Below are positions 21,901 to 33,321 of a stretch of DNA of 64,000 nt, in pieces (within the stretch, counting starts at the first letter, position 1; each line of letters starts with the position of its first letter). The stretch lies in NCBI GenBank assembly GCA_034766995.1, contig CM068318.1:37669456-37733455 (forward strand). Reading direction: 5' to 3'. Below the pieces are notes generated by a model that was not told where the DNA came from, searched no databases, and saw nothing but the letters and a program-made list of their open reading frames with translations. The position numbers and the translations under genes were made by a program. This stretch comes from Acanthacorydalis orientalis (lineage: Eukaryota > Arthropoda > Insecta > Megaloptera > Corydalidae).

Positions 21901-23650
21901 CATTTTATATATGAATATAATTAATCATTGATTTTTGAGAATATTAAATTAAAATCTATGAAATCTAAGGCAGAACTATAATTTCTGATAGTTACTATCT
22001 AATTGAAACCATTTTATTTAAAGTTCTTTTCGGGAAACTAAATTAATCTCTCTTATATTTAAATCATCTCAACAAAAGATCATTAAAAAATGTAAAATGA
22101 TTTGTGTAACTTTTTTAACTAACTGAATAAACAGTTAAATAAAATTACTGGTTTAACAAGCTTAAAATAATACAAGAATATTTAAAAATATTTCATAACG
22201 TTATACTTTCATTGTCGTACCAAAATAATTTGTGAGCTGGAGTCATTTTACAAAAAAAAACTTGTTATAGAAATCGTTATTTGTTTTTTAATTGGAAAAT
22301 TTATTTCTTCCACGGTTTAAAAGTTTTACTAATTTTTTTAACACGCTTTACAGTATTAAAAGTTTGCTTAGAATGTAATGTCATTTATTATCTATAATTC
22401 TATAAATTTCATTTAGAAAAATTTGATTTTATTGGTGTTAAAATTGGATTTAATTATTATATAAAAAATCTGTATTGAAAAAGTGAACAAACTTTGTATG
22501 TTATTAAGTATTTAATAGTTTTGAGTTTCCTACTGGTTTTAGTCCTTTTGAATCGTTTTATTTTCTGTCTTCTATTATTAATTTTGGCATGTGTGCCATT
22601 TTCAAATATTTTTTAAATAATCTTTATCTAAAATCTGCTTGAAGAATTCGCATGCTGAAATTAGTAGTGGCAAATAGAAAGTTAAGTAAAAGGGGAAGGG
22701 TTTTTTAAAAGGAGTAAGGTCATCCGGATACAACATCAACAGAATTACAAATGTAAAAATATAAAATTGTTTCTTGATAGACAGTTTATAATTAATTGTC
22801 TTGTTTCTTTTTTTGTATTAATAAATTAAAGAAATAATTATTAACAGAACAACCATTCCAAATAAAGTGATTCGTTGTACAAAACGATTTTTTAATTGAA
22901 TGTCTAAAAATAAGTTGACTGCTTAAATCAATTGAAAAAAAAGACTAGTATTTGTCGGAAAAATGCTTTTTTTTTATCCAAGTAACGTTTTTTAATTGTT
23001 ACAAAAATTTGAAACATACATGAATTCGTCATAATCTGTTTCATAAAAAATATGTTGAATAAATTAGCGAATAATTTTACAAGCAATGCAATGCAAAAAA
23101 AAAACTAAAAAAGTGTAATCTAGATAAGACAGCTCGAGTTTGTTGACTGAAAGTGATTTTGTGTTTTACACAGCAATTTTTAATCTGTCATTCTGTTATC
23201 TCGATGAATCAGGAAATAAACATACGAGATAAAATTGTTAATGTAAATTTTTCCATTTATAAAACATATTTTTTACACGATTTTCACATCGGAGCGTCGT
23301 ACTACTGTTCGCGATAAAAAAAATAACACACTCTTTCAGCACAGACCGCGGATGTAAGTAAATATGTTGCGTTTAACATACAGACGTCGATAGATAGACT
23401 ACTAATTCATAATGGCAATGTCGTGTTTTTATTTTGATGCCAATACAATCACCTCGGATTACTTATCTCGTCGTATCTCGATTTTTAATGTGCATGTTTT
23501 TCATCACTTTTGATTTATTTTTTTTGTAGCTCAGTTGAATCAGTTGATTTATTTTTTCGATAATTTTAAAATGTCTTTTAATAGTCTCATTGAAGTATAT
23601 TGACAATATATATTTCATGTTGATAAATCTGTTTTTTATTTTCTCTTTGC
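21901..23650. other. AT-rich non-coding stretch
   Basis: No feature recognised. A small less AT-rich patch at 23285-23480 (TCGGAGCGTCGTACTACTGT) is not repetitive in this window and carries no open frame. Confidence 0.5.
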
Positions 23651-23655
23651 ATATA

Positions 23656-25000
23656 CGCTGATCGAAAAAAGTATTAACACAGTTAAGATTTTCAGATATG
23701 AATGCTTATAACTTCGGTAACTGATATTATTTTATCGAAACTTTGTTCGTTTTACACATCCATATTTTTATATATTTGATAACATACGAAAATAGAACAA
23801 TTTTGAACCGAAAAATTAAAAAAATCTCCGTTCATTAAATCAACTTTGTTTTCTGTGAAAAAATATTGACCCAATTCCAATTAACTTTAAATTACTAAAT
23901 AAAATATTAAAATTAATAACGTGTGGGTAATCTATTTCTTTTAATCGAATTCTTTCAGCCTATTTAGTATTGATAAAATTAATTTTTCAATCATTTTCAG
24001 CCCTATTTTTTCCGTTCATCTGTAATCACCTCTCTTTGTTGTATTTTGTTGTTAATATAATGTTCTCTTATTATTTTATCTAGTAAATTCCACAAATGCT
24101 CGATGAGATTTATATCAGATGATTGCACAAGCATGTTTAAGGTGTGAAGAGTGTTATATGAAATCCATTACTGTACTATATGTGCGGTATGTTTATGATC
24201 ATTATCTTACTGGAAATAGAAATCATTTAAAAGACCCATCTTTTCGGCACTTTCCCTTAGGTTATTCTTTAAAATATTCATAGAATCTATTTTGTCTATT
24301 CTTCTAACAATAAACAAAAATTTCCCAACACCAGATCCTGCCATACAACCCCATACAATGACCCCAACATCCCCATGTTTAGCAGTAGGTAAAAGATTTG
24401 TTTAATTCAGTGTTGAGCTTTCGCCACACTGATATTCGGTCTTTACAATGAACAATATTGAATTTACTTTCATCTAACAATATTCTTATTCCAAAAGTCA
24501 GTATTTTTGTTCAAATATAGTTTTGCAAAATTTATTCTCTTGCGCCGATTCACATTATTTACATATGGCTTTTTCCTGGGTACTCTAGAATTATAAACAG
24601 CTTCATAAAGAACATTTTGTATAGATATAGGGTTAATATTTTCGTAAAAACTGTCTTTCATCTGTGTCACTATATCTGATGAATTCATTTTTGATTTTTT
24701 TAATGATTCCGACTACGGGTGTTTGTTCATTATTAGAATAGATTCTTCGGTGTCCATTTCTTGGACGATTTTTTAAAATTTTCTTGCATTTAAATCGATT
24801 TGTTATTCTTCAAACTGTAAATTTACTTTTATTGATAATTTTTCCAAACTCCGAAAGAGATTCTCCTTTCAAATATAGAATGATTTCTCTTCAGATGAAA
24901 AATACTGTATTCTTAGTTTTTTCTTCAAATCGACTGGCAATTTCTATATTCAGAAACAAACTATTATATTTACACAGAATTCATAAATTTTTATTAAAAA
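23656..25000 (-). pseudogene. Tc1-like DD34E transposon remnant
   Basis: On the minus strand, 24688-24470 encodes a Tc1-type linker with VPRKKPYVNNVNRRKRINFA (usual pattern RRPRKKPLL...RLKFAK). Then come LLDESKFNIVHCKDRISVWR (first catalytic D, about 24475), a CMGLYGRIWC-like stretch, QDNDHKHTAHIVQ-like (second D, about 24190, preceded by an in-frame stop) and INLIEHLWNLLDKIIRE (catalytic E, about 24110-24070). Spacing agrees with DD34E. One end has a CTGATCGAAAAAAGTATTAA terminus; the other is not clear and a mariner begins at 25059. Several stops make it inactive. Confidence 0.7.
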
Positions 25001-25058
25001 ACAATATTGATTATAACTCTATCATTATTTATTTTTATAAATTTTGGACTTATAATAT

Positions 25059-25545
25059 TAAGTTGGTAGGAAAATTATTGCGGTTTTTGTTTTCTGAAAT
25101 CTAACCATAATTTTTTTCAATGAATGTGTCATTTCATCATGTAGAATTCATCATGTAGAATTACAAATGAAAAAGAAGCAAATAAAAGCAGTTTATTTGT
25201 ATGAGTTCAAAATAGGTGGTAAAACAGCAGAAACTGCTAGTAAACTAAATGATACTTTTACTGTGGATGCTGGCGAGAAATGTACAATGCAATGATGGTT
25301 CCAAAAACTTTTGTGCTAGGAATGAGAGCCTTGAAGAGAAAGAAGGTCGCAAGCGTCCTTCTTCAGTTCATAACGAACAACTGAAGGTGTTAGTTGAATC
25401 AGAACCACGCCCAACAATTAAAGAGCTTGCACAAAAGTTAGACTTTTATCACAACCCCAGTTCTAGACCATTTAAAACAGCTAGAAAAAATCAAAAAATC
25501 TAAGCAAATGAGTGCATAATCCGCAATTACTTTTTACTCACCTAA
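25059..25545 (+). mobile_element. mariner family A, internally deleted copy
   Basis: About 490 bp from TTAAGTTGGTAGGAAAATTA to TTTTTACTCACCTAA, TA-flanked. The plus strand keeps only the transposase DNA-binding part: a KKQIKAVYLYEFKIGG-like stretch, ETASKLNDTF-like, RNESLEEKEGRKRPSSVHNE and LKVLVESEPRPTIKELAQKL. It then jumps from the second helix-turn-helix to the 3' end. The whole DDE catalytic domain is missing. The same deletion is seen in the copies at 28903, 29869, 48154 and 54969. Confidence 0.8.
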
Positions 25546-25780
25546 TAATACTTAGTTTTTTTTTGTTATCATTATTATTAATGATAAATAATAAGTATTA
25601 ATATCACATTTTATTCGAATCAGCACTCGTGATGAGCAAAGTTATATATTTTAAATATTTGAAAATCATGCATTACTATTTAAAGTAAAAGTTTTTTCTT
25701 TTTACATTAGTTATATTATTTATTTTTTTTAAAAAGAGAATACTTAACTTTAAAATAGAACCAATATAGGTAACTCTATC

Positions 25781-25784
<4 letters not shown>

Positions 25785-25832
<48 letters not shown>
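25785..25832. repeat. (TA)n microsatellite
   Basis: About 46 bases of TA. Confidence 0.95.
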
Positions 25833-25833
<1 letters not shown>

Positions 25834-25837
25834 TATA

Positions 25838-26160
25838 TAATTAATCCTGTAAATTAAATCACTTCCCGTCAAATACCAACCAAAATAGATATCGACCAAA
25901 TATATCAGAGTTTAGTAACTAACACCTGTACGTACCTCTAGTTACACGGCGTTTCCAGTTAAAGGATTGAACAAAAACGGATAATAGTTAATCAGTTAAT
26001 CCCCGACGTGCGGAAAACAGCTAAAAGAAGCATAACAAAGGTGACTAAACTGCGGATAAATGCGATAAGCGTTCTGTATCTTACCAAGAAATACATCTCT
26101 TTAAAGGGGCCGCCTTTTTAAACGAGTTTCCGTGTATTTGGAACGGTTAACATGTTTTTG
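25838..26160. promoter_or_regulatory. candidate control region upstream of the otd exon
   Basis: A non-repetitive, GC-richer block 1.8-2.2 kb before the otd coding exon. It holds two TAATCC strings (25842 and 25997), the core site for K50 homeodomains such as Otd itself and Bicoid, plus GGATTG (25963) and GATA strings (26038-26065). Site counts this low can arise by chance, so the regulatory role is inference. Confidence 0.3.
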
Positions 26161-26332
26161 AAATGTTTTCTAGTCTAATGTACAAGTATATATATATATA
26201 TATATATATAATGTGTGTGTGTGTGTAAGTACATACATTCATAAAAGCAAAAATGTTGTACTTTGTTAAATGTATTTTTTAAAGAATATACTATTTAAAA
26301 ATTATATATATATATATGTAGGATAGCAACAT

Positions 26333-27113
26333 AAAAACCTCCCAGATTTTAAACGTTAACAAACAAGAAATAGTAAAGGCTGTTCAAAATTTTATTCCAT
26401 AATCTAAAAGTGCATGGAATACAGTTTATTTTTCATTGGTTATGAATATATCATCCAGTTGGTTGCTTTCATTCGTAATACATATTTGTAGTCGATTTGT
26501 GAAAATTTTTCTTCGATTGGTGAATAATTTTCGGCGTTATCAATGCAATTATTTGGCATATAGTAGTTTTAAGTTCATTAATTGTTGGTGGCTGATGTTT
26601 TAATACCTCAGCTTTCAGATGGCCCTAAAGAAAAAAGTCTTAAAGTGAACGTGCAGGCCACCCAACGTCACCGTGTAAAGAGATCAATTGCCCTGAAAAT
26701 AGTTCTCTTAAAACTTCCATTGATCTGATCTTCAGATCTTAAGTTTTTGAACAACTATCATTTTGTACGGATAGAATTTAAGTTCAGCGTGTAGGATTCT
26801 CCTGACATTTCAATTAGATAATCTCAAAGCAGCAGCATGTTTACAGGACTAAACGTTTGGGAGATTACACAATAGACTATCTTACAGCGTTGACATTTTC
26901 TGGAATCCGAACGCTCCTTGGTATTTCAGGTCGTTTTCGTTTTAACGCCGAAGTAGCAGCCTTGAAATTTATAGCTAATAGTAAAATGGTTTTTCGGTCT
27001 GAAACAGCAGCATTTCGACCGAGCACGAAATGGATTCGAAAAGCTTTCAGCGTGGCGATCACAGATTCGTTAAATTGATCTTGCAGAGACTGAGCTGTAC
27101 ACGTCGTAAACAT
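26333..27113 (-). pseudogene. DUF4817-type (Tc1/mariner-superfamily-like) transposon remnant
   Basis: From 27113 the minus strand encodes LQDQFNESVIATLKAFRIHF then RPEIPRSVRIPENVNAVR. The SVRTPENIEAVR motif is characteristic of the DUF4817 helix-turn-helix in many arthropod transposases. After frame breaks come NVRRILHAELKFYPYKMIVV (family pattern SVRRILH-x-LKFHPYKM) and, beyond a deletion of the catalytic middle, C-terminal pieces resembling LGGLHVHFKTFFF (usual ARSPDLT-x-CDFFLWGYLK). The outer end near 26333 reads AGGTTTTTATGTTGCTATCC on the minus strand. Inactive. Confidence 0.6.
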
Positions 27114-27384
27114 TATTGTACATTTTTAATTATCATTAAACTTTTAAAAATTAGAAATTACAAGAATCTATTTATGTCTTTTTTATTATGCTTTCTCGTT
27201 TCTATTTTTTAATATTTCAATGATATTTTATCTGGAAAGTGATTTTTGATAAGTTTCGTGCTGTTAGGCTGGTTACTGATTACATTGTAAATCACATCAT
27301 ATATATGTTAATATTTGTATTGAAGGATTGGTAGATATTTTTTTATTACTTGGTTTATTCAGAAAAATTAGAATAGTAGATATA

Positions 27385-27550
27385 AAAAATCAGATTTTTC
27401 TGTATCATGACTTTCTGAAGATGTATGAATCGCCATTTACAATCCTAACAATTACAAATGATCAATAATGATTTATTGAACATTTTTGATCAGATATTTG
27501 TTTGTAATTTGCGAGGTAAAAAAGAATTCATTTGTGAAAATGAATGATGT
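27385..27550. repeat. fold-back family F1, half copy
   Basis: CAGATTTTTCTGTATCATGA, GATGTATGAATCGCCATTTA, TCAATAATGATTTATTGAAC and TTTTTGATCAGATATTTG. Nearly the same as 5905-6085. It ends about 390 bases before the otd exon. Confidence 0.55.
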
Positions 27551-27919
27551 TTAATAGTTTTCTCTGAATTTCTTTATTAAAATTTTGAAATATGTTTCTT
27601 TTTGTTTGTAATACATTTATTAATCATTAGTGCGCACATATAAACTCAAATCTGTTTAAATGCATGAAGCAATAATGTTATCATATTTATAATATACAAG
27701 ATATAATTTTTCAGTGTCCGAAACTAAACATTTACCAATGCGTGTAGCTCTACTAATTGATAAACCTTAAATATTAATAGAAAACTAATTAAAATAAATG
27801 CTTAGAAATCGAAACAATAAACTGCTTTTACAATAAAATTTATTAAAAAAGTATTATATTGTATGAAATTCTAATTAATTTTTATACAGTCAGAACTGTG
27901 CAGTGAAATGATGTAAATA

Positions 27920-28002
27920 TTATTTTTTTTTCTTGCAGAGACGGTAGCAGTAGTGCGTCGTTGTAGGTACGTGACGGCCCCGCTCTGGCGGGCTACGTCA
28001 AT
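27920..28002 (+). promoter_or_regulatory. otd: 3' splice site and 5' UTR of the otd coding exon
   Basis: A run of nine or more T followed by CTTGCAG ends at 27938 and makes a strong acceptor, so the exon most likely begins at 27939 with 64 bases of 5' UTR before the ATG. At least one non-coding exon must therefore lie upstream, perhaps inside this window. The UTR contains the in-frame stop at 27964-27966. Confidence 0.7.
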
Positions 28003-28186
28003 ATGGCGGGGTACCTGAAGGCGCCACCGCCTCCAGGGGTGACGTCGGCCGCGCATCACGGTTTTCCGACTCACCACCACCATCATGTCGCCGCTGGCAT
28101 GGCCTCGTTAGCGGCGGCTGCAGCGGCTGGAGGTCCTTTCGGTCTTCCGCATCCACATCCACTTGATCAAGTCGGGTTTCCACAAG
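28003..28186 (+). CDS. otd: orthodenticle/Otx homeobox gene, first coding exon (partial gene)
   Basis: This exon encodes 61 residues plus the first base of a glycine codon. Orthodenticle is a nuclear K50 paired-class homeodomain transcription factor that patterns the head, brain and eyes. The peptide starts MAGYLK-APPPP, has a five-histidine run at residues 24-28, an alanine run at 37-42, then PFGLPH (45-50) and HPLDQVGFPQ (52-61). Insect Otd proteins, as I recall them, have the same layout: MAGxLK start, His/Pro-rich stretch, FGLPH, then a GF(S/P)Q-GMWG junction just before the homeodomain. The exon ends CAAG followed by GTACG, a phase-1 donor that leaves G for the Gly of GMWG. An in-frame TAG at 27964-27966 fixes this ATG as the first in its frame. 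GC content is far above the surroundings. The open frame runs on to 28239 only by intron read-through. The homeobox exons were not found in this window. Confidence 0.8.
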
Positions 28187-28194
28187 GTACGATG
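28187..28194 (+). other. 5' splice donor after the otd exon
   Basis: CAAG|GTACGATG: GT follows the codon for Gln61 plus one G. Phase 1 agrees with the Otx/Otd protein continuing Gly-Met-Trp-Gly in the next exon. Fit to the donor consensus is good at -1, +1, +2 and +3, weak at +5. Confidence 0.65.
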
Positions 28195-28265
28195 TTAATT
28201 TATAATTATTTTGTAAAGTACCGAAATACATCCTTGTAAGGAGTTAAATATACCAGTGTATCACT

Positions 28266-28283
28266 TTATATATATATATACAT

Positions 28284-28341
<58 letters not shown>

Positions 28342-28350
28342 TATATATAC

Positions 28351-28381
<31 letters not shown>
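28266..28381. repeat. (TA)n microsatellite in the otd intron
   Basis: About 115 bases of TA with CA and ATT interruptions, starting 80 bases after the splice donor. Confidence 0.95.
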
Positions 28382-28385
<4 letters not shown>

Positions 28386-28859
28386 AATTAAAAAAAAATC
28401 TTTCTTCAATGTTAAGGAAAAGTATATAGAACTTATATATCGGTATATAATAATTTCAAAGTCGATTGCTTGTAGTTATGCACTCTTTAAAATAAAAAAG
28501 TATATAATTGTATTTTACCCTTAGAGTACTATGACAAAAACATACTTTATATATGTTATGTTAAAATTAGTCTTCTAGTTTTTTTTATCATAAGTTAAAG
28601 TCCTGAAAGTAATTTGAATGAAGAGCGCGTTAAAATCTAATGAAAATAACATAGAACGAATTTAAATTAAATCAGAAAGTAAGAAGAGAAATTTTGTTTT
28701 TTCATTACTTTAACAAATTTTCAATTAATTTTTTAACAATTTCCACTCCACTAGAATCACTTTGGCTATACAAATATTATACACTACAACTTCATAATTG
28801 CTGCTACAGTAACATTGTGTGAAAAATCCTGAGTGTAATAATTTGTTTTTCCCAATAAA

Positions 28860-29435
28860 AAAATAGAAGAAAGAGAAGGTTACTGAGAAAATACTGAAAA
28901 TATTAAATTGATAGGAAAATAATTTCTGTTTTTGTTTTCTGAATTCTATCCTTCATGTTAATGTCAGTTTCAAGTTCATTTTTCGGTCTCTATTTTGATG
29001 TCATTAACTTTGGTTCTATTATTGATTTTGTTTTAAATCAGGCTTTTAAATGTAAGATGGAGAAGAAAAAAATAAGATCATTTTTTGTGCAAGTTCAAAA
29101 CGGGTGTTAAAGCAGCAGAAATTGTTCGTAAAGTAAATAATGCTTTGGTGTGGGCATTGTTAAGGAAGTACAGTGTAATGGTGGTTTCAAAAATTTTGTG
29201 TAGGGGACAAGAGAGTCTTAAAGATGATGAGGTCGCAGGCACCCTTCTTCAGTTTATTACGACTAACTAAATACGTTAGTTGAGTCAGAACTACGTACAA
29301 AAATTCGAGAACTTGCACAAAAGTTAGGAATAAATCATCCAACAGTTCTGGACCACTTAAAACAGATAAGAAAATCAAAAAAAAAGTATATAAATTTAAA
29401 GGTTATAAATCACAATTATTTTTCTATCAACCTAG
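28860..29435 (+). mobile_element. mariner family A, internally deleted, with relic of duplicated 5' unit
   Basis: The element proper runs from TTAAATTGATAGGAAAATAA (28903) to TTTTTCTATCAACCTAG (29435). It keeps transposase N-terminal pieces: a KFKTGVKAAEIVRKVNNALV stretch, a QESLKDDEVAGTLLQF-like stretch and an LAQKLGINHPTVLDHLKQIR-like stretch, with frameshifts. Just before the TIR (28866-28902) lies GAAAGAGAAGGTTACTGAGA, the sequence that ends each duplicated 5' unit at 54.5 kb. This copy therefore derives from an element with the same duplication. Confidence 0.75.
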
Positions 29436-29868
29436 TACAAATTTTATTTATTGTTATAAAAATTGAATCATAAATAAACAATATTTTAATTATCAGAACT
29501 TTTTGTCGGAAAATCAGCACTTAATTTCCAGAAAATGTGCCAGAAAAATGTCTTGAAGTTGATATTTGTACAGATTAAAACTTTTTTAAACTGAAAAACG
29601 TTAAAGTTTCCATAAACTTTTTTTTTGCAATTCTAATTATTGCAAATCTCGGAAATATATTGTTGTCTAAGTAATATTCTTCACTTTTGTAACTAATCTC
29701 GACGGAATTTAAAAGTTTAGACGGAAAGTATCTTCCTCTTGAAGAGATTTTCAGTAAACTAAAAAATAAAAGTAATTATACGTTAAACTTGAATATTTAT
29801 AAGGATAGAGTAACGATCCAAATATCAATCATTACAAAAGATTTTTTTTTAAAAAAAAATGTTAATAT

Positions 29869-30429
29869 TAAGTCAGTAGAAAAATAATGGCGGTTTATGA
29901 CCTTCATATCCATATAAATTTGATTTTAGTAGTTGTTTTAAGTAGTCCAGAACTGTTTGATGACTAGCACCTAAGTTCTTCTGCTAGCTCTTGAATTGTT
30001 GTGTGTGGTTCTGATTTAACTAACGCCTTTAATTGGTCGTTATGAACTGAAGAAGGTAAACTGTGACGTTCTTTATCTTTGAGGATCTCGTTCCTAACAC
30101 GAAATTTTTGGTACCACCATTGCACCCTACCTTATTTAACAGTACCCACACCAAAAACATCATTTAGTTTACGAGCAGTTTCTGTTGCTTTACCATCCGT
30201 TTTGAACTCATGCAAGAAAATTGCTCTTATTTGCTTCTTTTCCATCCTTAATTCAATAACTCAATTTGAATCAATATTAATAATAAAACACAAGTCGATT
30301 TTATCAAAATACAGACCGAAAAATGCGCTTTAAAACGATATTAACATGAACACAATGTAATGACACTTTCATTAAAAATTAAGTTTAGAATTCAGAAAAC
30401 AAAAACCGTAATTATTTTTCTACCAATCT
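29869..30429 (-). mobile_element. mariner family A, internally deleted copy (minus strand)
   Basis: About 560 bp, 960 bases after and inverted to the 28903 copy. The minus strand starts in a leader with TTCATGTTAATATCGTTTTA, then reads MEKKQIRAIFLHEFKTDGKA, TARKLNDVFGVGTV and a WWYQKFRVRNEILKDKERHS-like stretch, HNDQLKALVKSEPHTTIQEL and an AEELRC-like piece, then joins the 3' end. An in-frame stop lies near 30138. The catalytic domain is missing. Confidence 0.75.
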
Positions 30430-31165
30430 ATATATTTTGAAATATTTTTTTTTAATTTTTTCCTCAATTAAAACTTTCATTATTTTTCTTAATATTTTTC
30501 TAAAAAAAAAAACTATTTGAAAACCATCATATTAAAGATTACACAGCAAAAATTATTGTTTCTTAAATCAAGTTTCATCGAAAATTTTAGCAACGAGTGA
30601 CTAGTTTTTAATGACATTCTAGCATAATAAGCATCCTAAAAAAATATTCGATAGAACTATTTTAACTGCTGGGGTTATTTTATCGACTTCCACTTGTAAT
30701 ATAGATGGTCGATACAATTTATTCCAAACTTCGAATCGTATGAAATTATATTACATCTAAATTAATTATATCCAAATATTTATTTCAAACATGATTAAAA
30801 TGTCAACTGTATAAGACACTTGCATTTCAATTAATTATTTCTTTAATCAAATTGAATCATTAAGTAAATACAACGATATGATAACAACATACTGATTTTA
30901 ATATAATTTCCTTAAAAGTTTCCAAGTAAGTGCCATTTTTACAGTGTTTCACTAAAAATCGCTCATTACACATTTTGATAATAAATTCCAGGAAATATGA
31001 TTGTGCAGGCATGCAAGTATGTAATAAACTAGATTTTAATCGCTGCCTTCATATTAAATAAATGTACTTAAAGTATATTTCTAAAATAACTGAATACCCA
31101 CTCAACCAGCATTATAGAGTGTTATTCTCCATAAACATTTTGCTGTTTTTGTATAACGATGACGT
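30430..31165. other. AT-rich intron-like stretch, nothing recognised
   Basis: No open frame with known content and no clear repeat match. Confidence 0.5.
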
Positions 31166-31171
31166 CATTTC

Positions 31172-31202
<31 letters not shown>

Positions 31203-31219
31203 ATTTGTGTGTGTACAAA

Positions 31220-31545
31220 CACAGAGGTAATAAATAATATATGTCTCAACTGTGGACCCATATCAAATGAAACACTGGTGACCGGAGACCATAGAGCAAC
31301 ATAACGTATATAGCTTCTGATAGTAGTAGCTCTATGTAGCTTTTTTGAACGAAGCACGTCATCCACCCGCTACCACCCTTGTAATCGGCTCAGTTGACGG
31401 TACGACTTGGGGATAGTGCACAGGACTAGAGAGAGGGTATGAACGGTCCCTACTGAACATCCTGCGATCACCATTTAATATAGCAGCTACTGCTGTATGG
31501 AAACGCGTTACATTTAGAGTTTTCAACCTTTTGAATTTATATTTT
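31220..31545. other. GC-richer non-repetitive island, unknown
   Basis: Contains ACCGGAGACCATAGAGCAAC, GAACGAAGCACGTCATCCAC and CGGTACGACTTGGGGATAGT. Translations show no known domain. About 3.2 kb after the otd exon, so it could be an intronic control element or part of an unrecognised transposon. Confidence 0.35.
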
Positions 31546-31560
31546 CAGAACTTTGTACGC

Positions 31561-31603
<43 letters not shown>

Positions 31604-31607
<4 letters not shown>

Positions 31608-31883
31608 CAGCAAAACGTGAAATAAAATACAACAAAATATAATAAAAATAAATAATATTTTTTTTATATTTATGAACACTGCACATATCACTTTTTTGTA
31701 CTTTTTTTTACAAAAAATGCTTATATATACTTGCATAGTAGAGTAGAATATAAAAATATATTATTCGTATATATGTAAAAAGTACGGAATATAATCGAAA
31801 ATTGATATTATCTTTCTTTCTTTCTTCTATGTCCATTATTCTTAATTCATATATATATATATATACACACATATATATATACA

Positions 31884-31936
<53 letters not shown>

Positions 31937-32684
31937 CATGGCATGTGATAAAATACAACAAAATAGGTTAAGAATATTTTTTTATATTTATAAAAACTAC
32001 ATATACAACTCCTTTTGTATTTTTTTTTTTGGAAAAATTCCTACTTGTATAATAAAATAGAACCCAAAAAATATTATTTTTATATATTCGAAAAGTATGG
32101 AATATAATCGAAAATTGGTATTATTTTCTTTCTTCTATGTCCATTATTCTTAATTTTTCTTTATATATATATATATACAATATGGTGTGTATGTATATAT
32201 ATATATATTCGTATGGCATGTGATAAAATACAACAAAATTTGTTAAGAATATTTTTCTTATATTTATAAAAACTACATATATAACTTTTTTTGTATTTTT
32301 TTTGGAAAAATTCCTACTTGTATAATAAAATAGAACCTAAAAAATATTATTCTTATATATTTAAAAAGTATAGAATATAATCGAAAATTGGTATTATTTT
32401 CTTTCTTCTATGTCCATTATTCTTAATTTTTCTTTATATATATATATAGCATATATACAGCATAGCATGCAATAAAATACAAGAAATTATGATATAAATA
32501 TTTTTCTTATATTTATAAATACTACATATATGTTTATTTTTTTTTTTTGAAAACTTCGTGCTTATATTTGTATAATAGAATAGAACCCAAAAAATGTTAT
32601 TCTTATATATTTGAAAAGTACAAAGTCAAATCGAAAATTGGTATTATTTTTCTTTCTTCTATGTCTATTATTCTTAGTTCATCT
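31604..32684 (+). repeat. tandem repeat, four copies of an about 225-base unit with (TA)n spacers
   Basis: Units start near 31608, 31934, 32210 and 32458 with a GGCATGTGATAAAATACAAC-like motif. They run through TTATATTTATAAAAACTACA, CTTGTATAATAAAATAGAAC, ATATAATCGAAAATTGGTAT and TTCTATGTCCATTATTCTTA and are separated by (TA)n of varying length (about 85, 50 and 20 bases). Copies 2 and 3 are the most alike. No coding potential seen. Confidence 0.85.
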
Positions 32685-32689
32685 TCAAG

Positions 32690-33310
32690 TAAATACTTAC
32701 TATTTAATGATAATTGTGTGATGCTTTGAGTTCTAACAGTCTGTCTAAAAATTATTTAACTTAAAATCTAAAGTACAAAATTTAAGAGAAATATCGAAAA
32801 TTCTAAAAGAAAACAAAAAAAAATGTTAATAATAGAAATTTGTGAATTTTGTTTAATTTATTTCATGTAAATAGATTAAGGTATTTTATTTTGGGTCCTT
32901 TTTTAAATTAAAAGAATTTTCTGATCGATGTGTCCATTACAACAGTGAATTAAATAATAGTGAATTTTTATAAAAATTTATTTAATGATCTGTAAGTATG
33001 TAAGTTGTTCTAATAGTCTTCATTCTTTTTTGATTATCTGAAATGCCTGGTCCTTATTACTAGTATATTATCTTCAGGTAAATTATAAAGACTATCAGTA
33101 TATCATTTCTAATTAAAGATAAAATCTACCTAATCTCAAATCTATATAATCCTAGATTTCAAAGTATATATTTAGAGAAGTCGTTTCTTAAGTCACTCTT
33201 GTTAAATAACTATTGTAATAAGTGCACTGATAATCATATAATATTCAAATTCAATTTTTAAAATGTATTATTTTTATATAATAGTTTTACATTAAAAATT
33301 ATTCTAAGCA
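32690..33310. other. AT-rich stretch, nothing recognised
   Basis: No coding or repeat signal that I can support. Confidence 0.5.
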
Positions 33311-33321
33311 TGTACTGTTAA

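Noticed and set aside
21950..23280. Possible gene in the quiet 22-23 kb stretch
   Set aside because: No frame over 60 codons and uniformly AT-rich sequence.
27871..28231. Minus-strand frames across the otd exon
   Set aside because: Shadows of the GC-rich coding exon; no domain.
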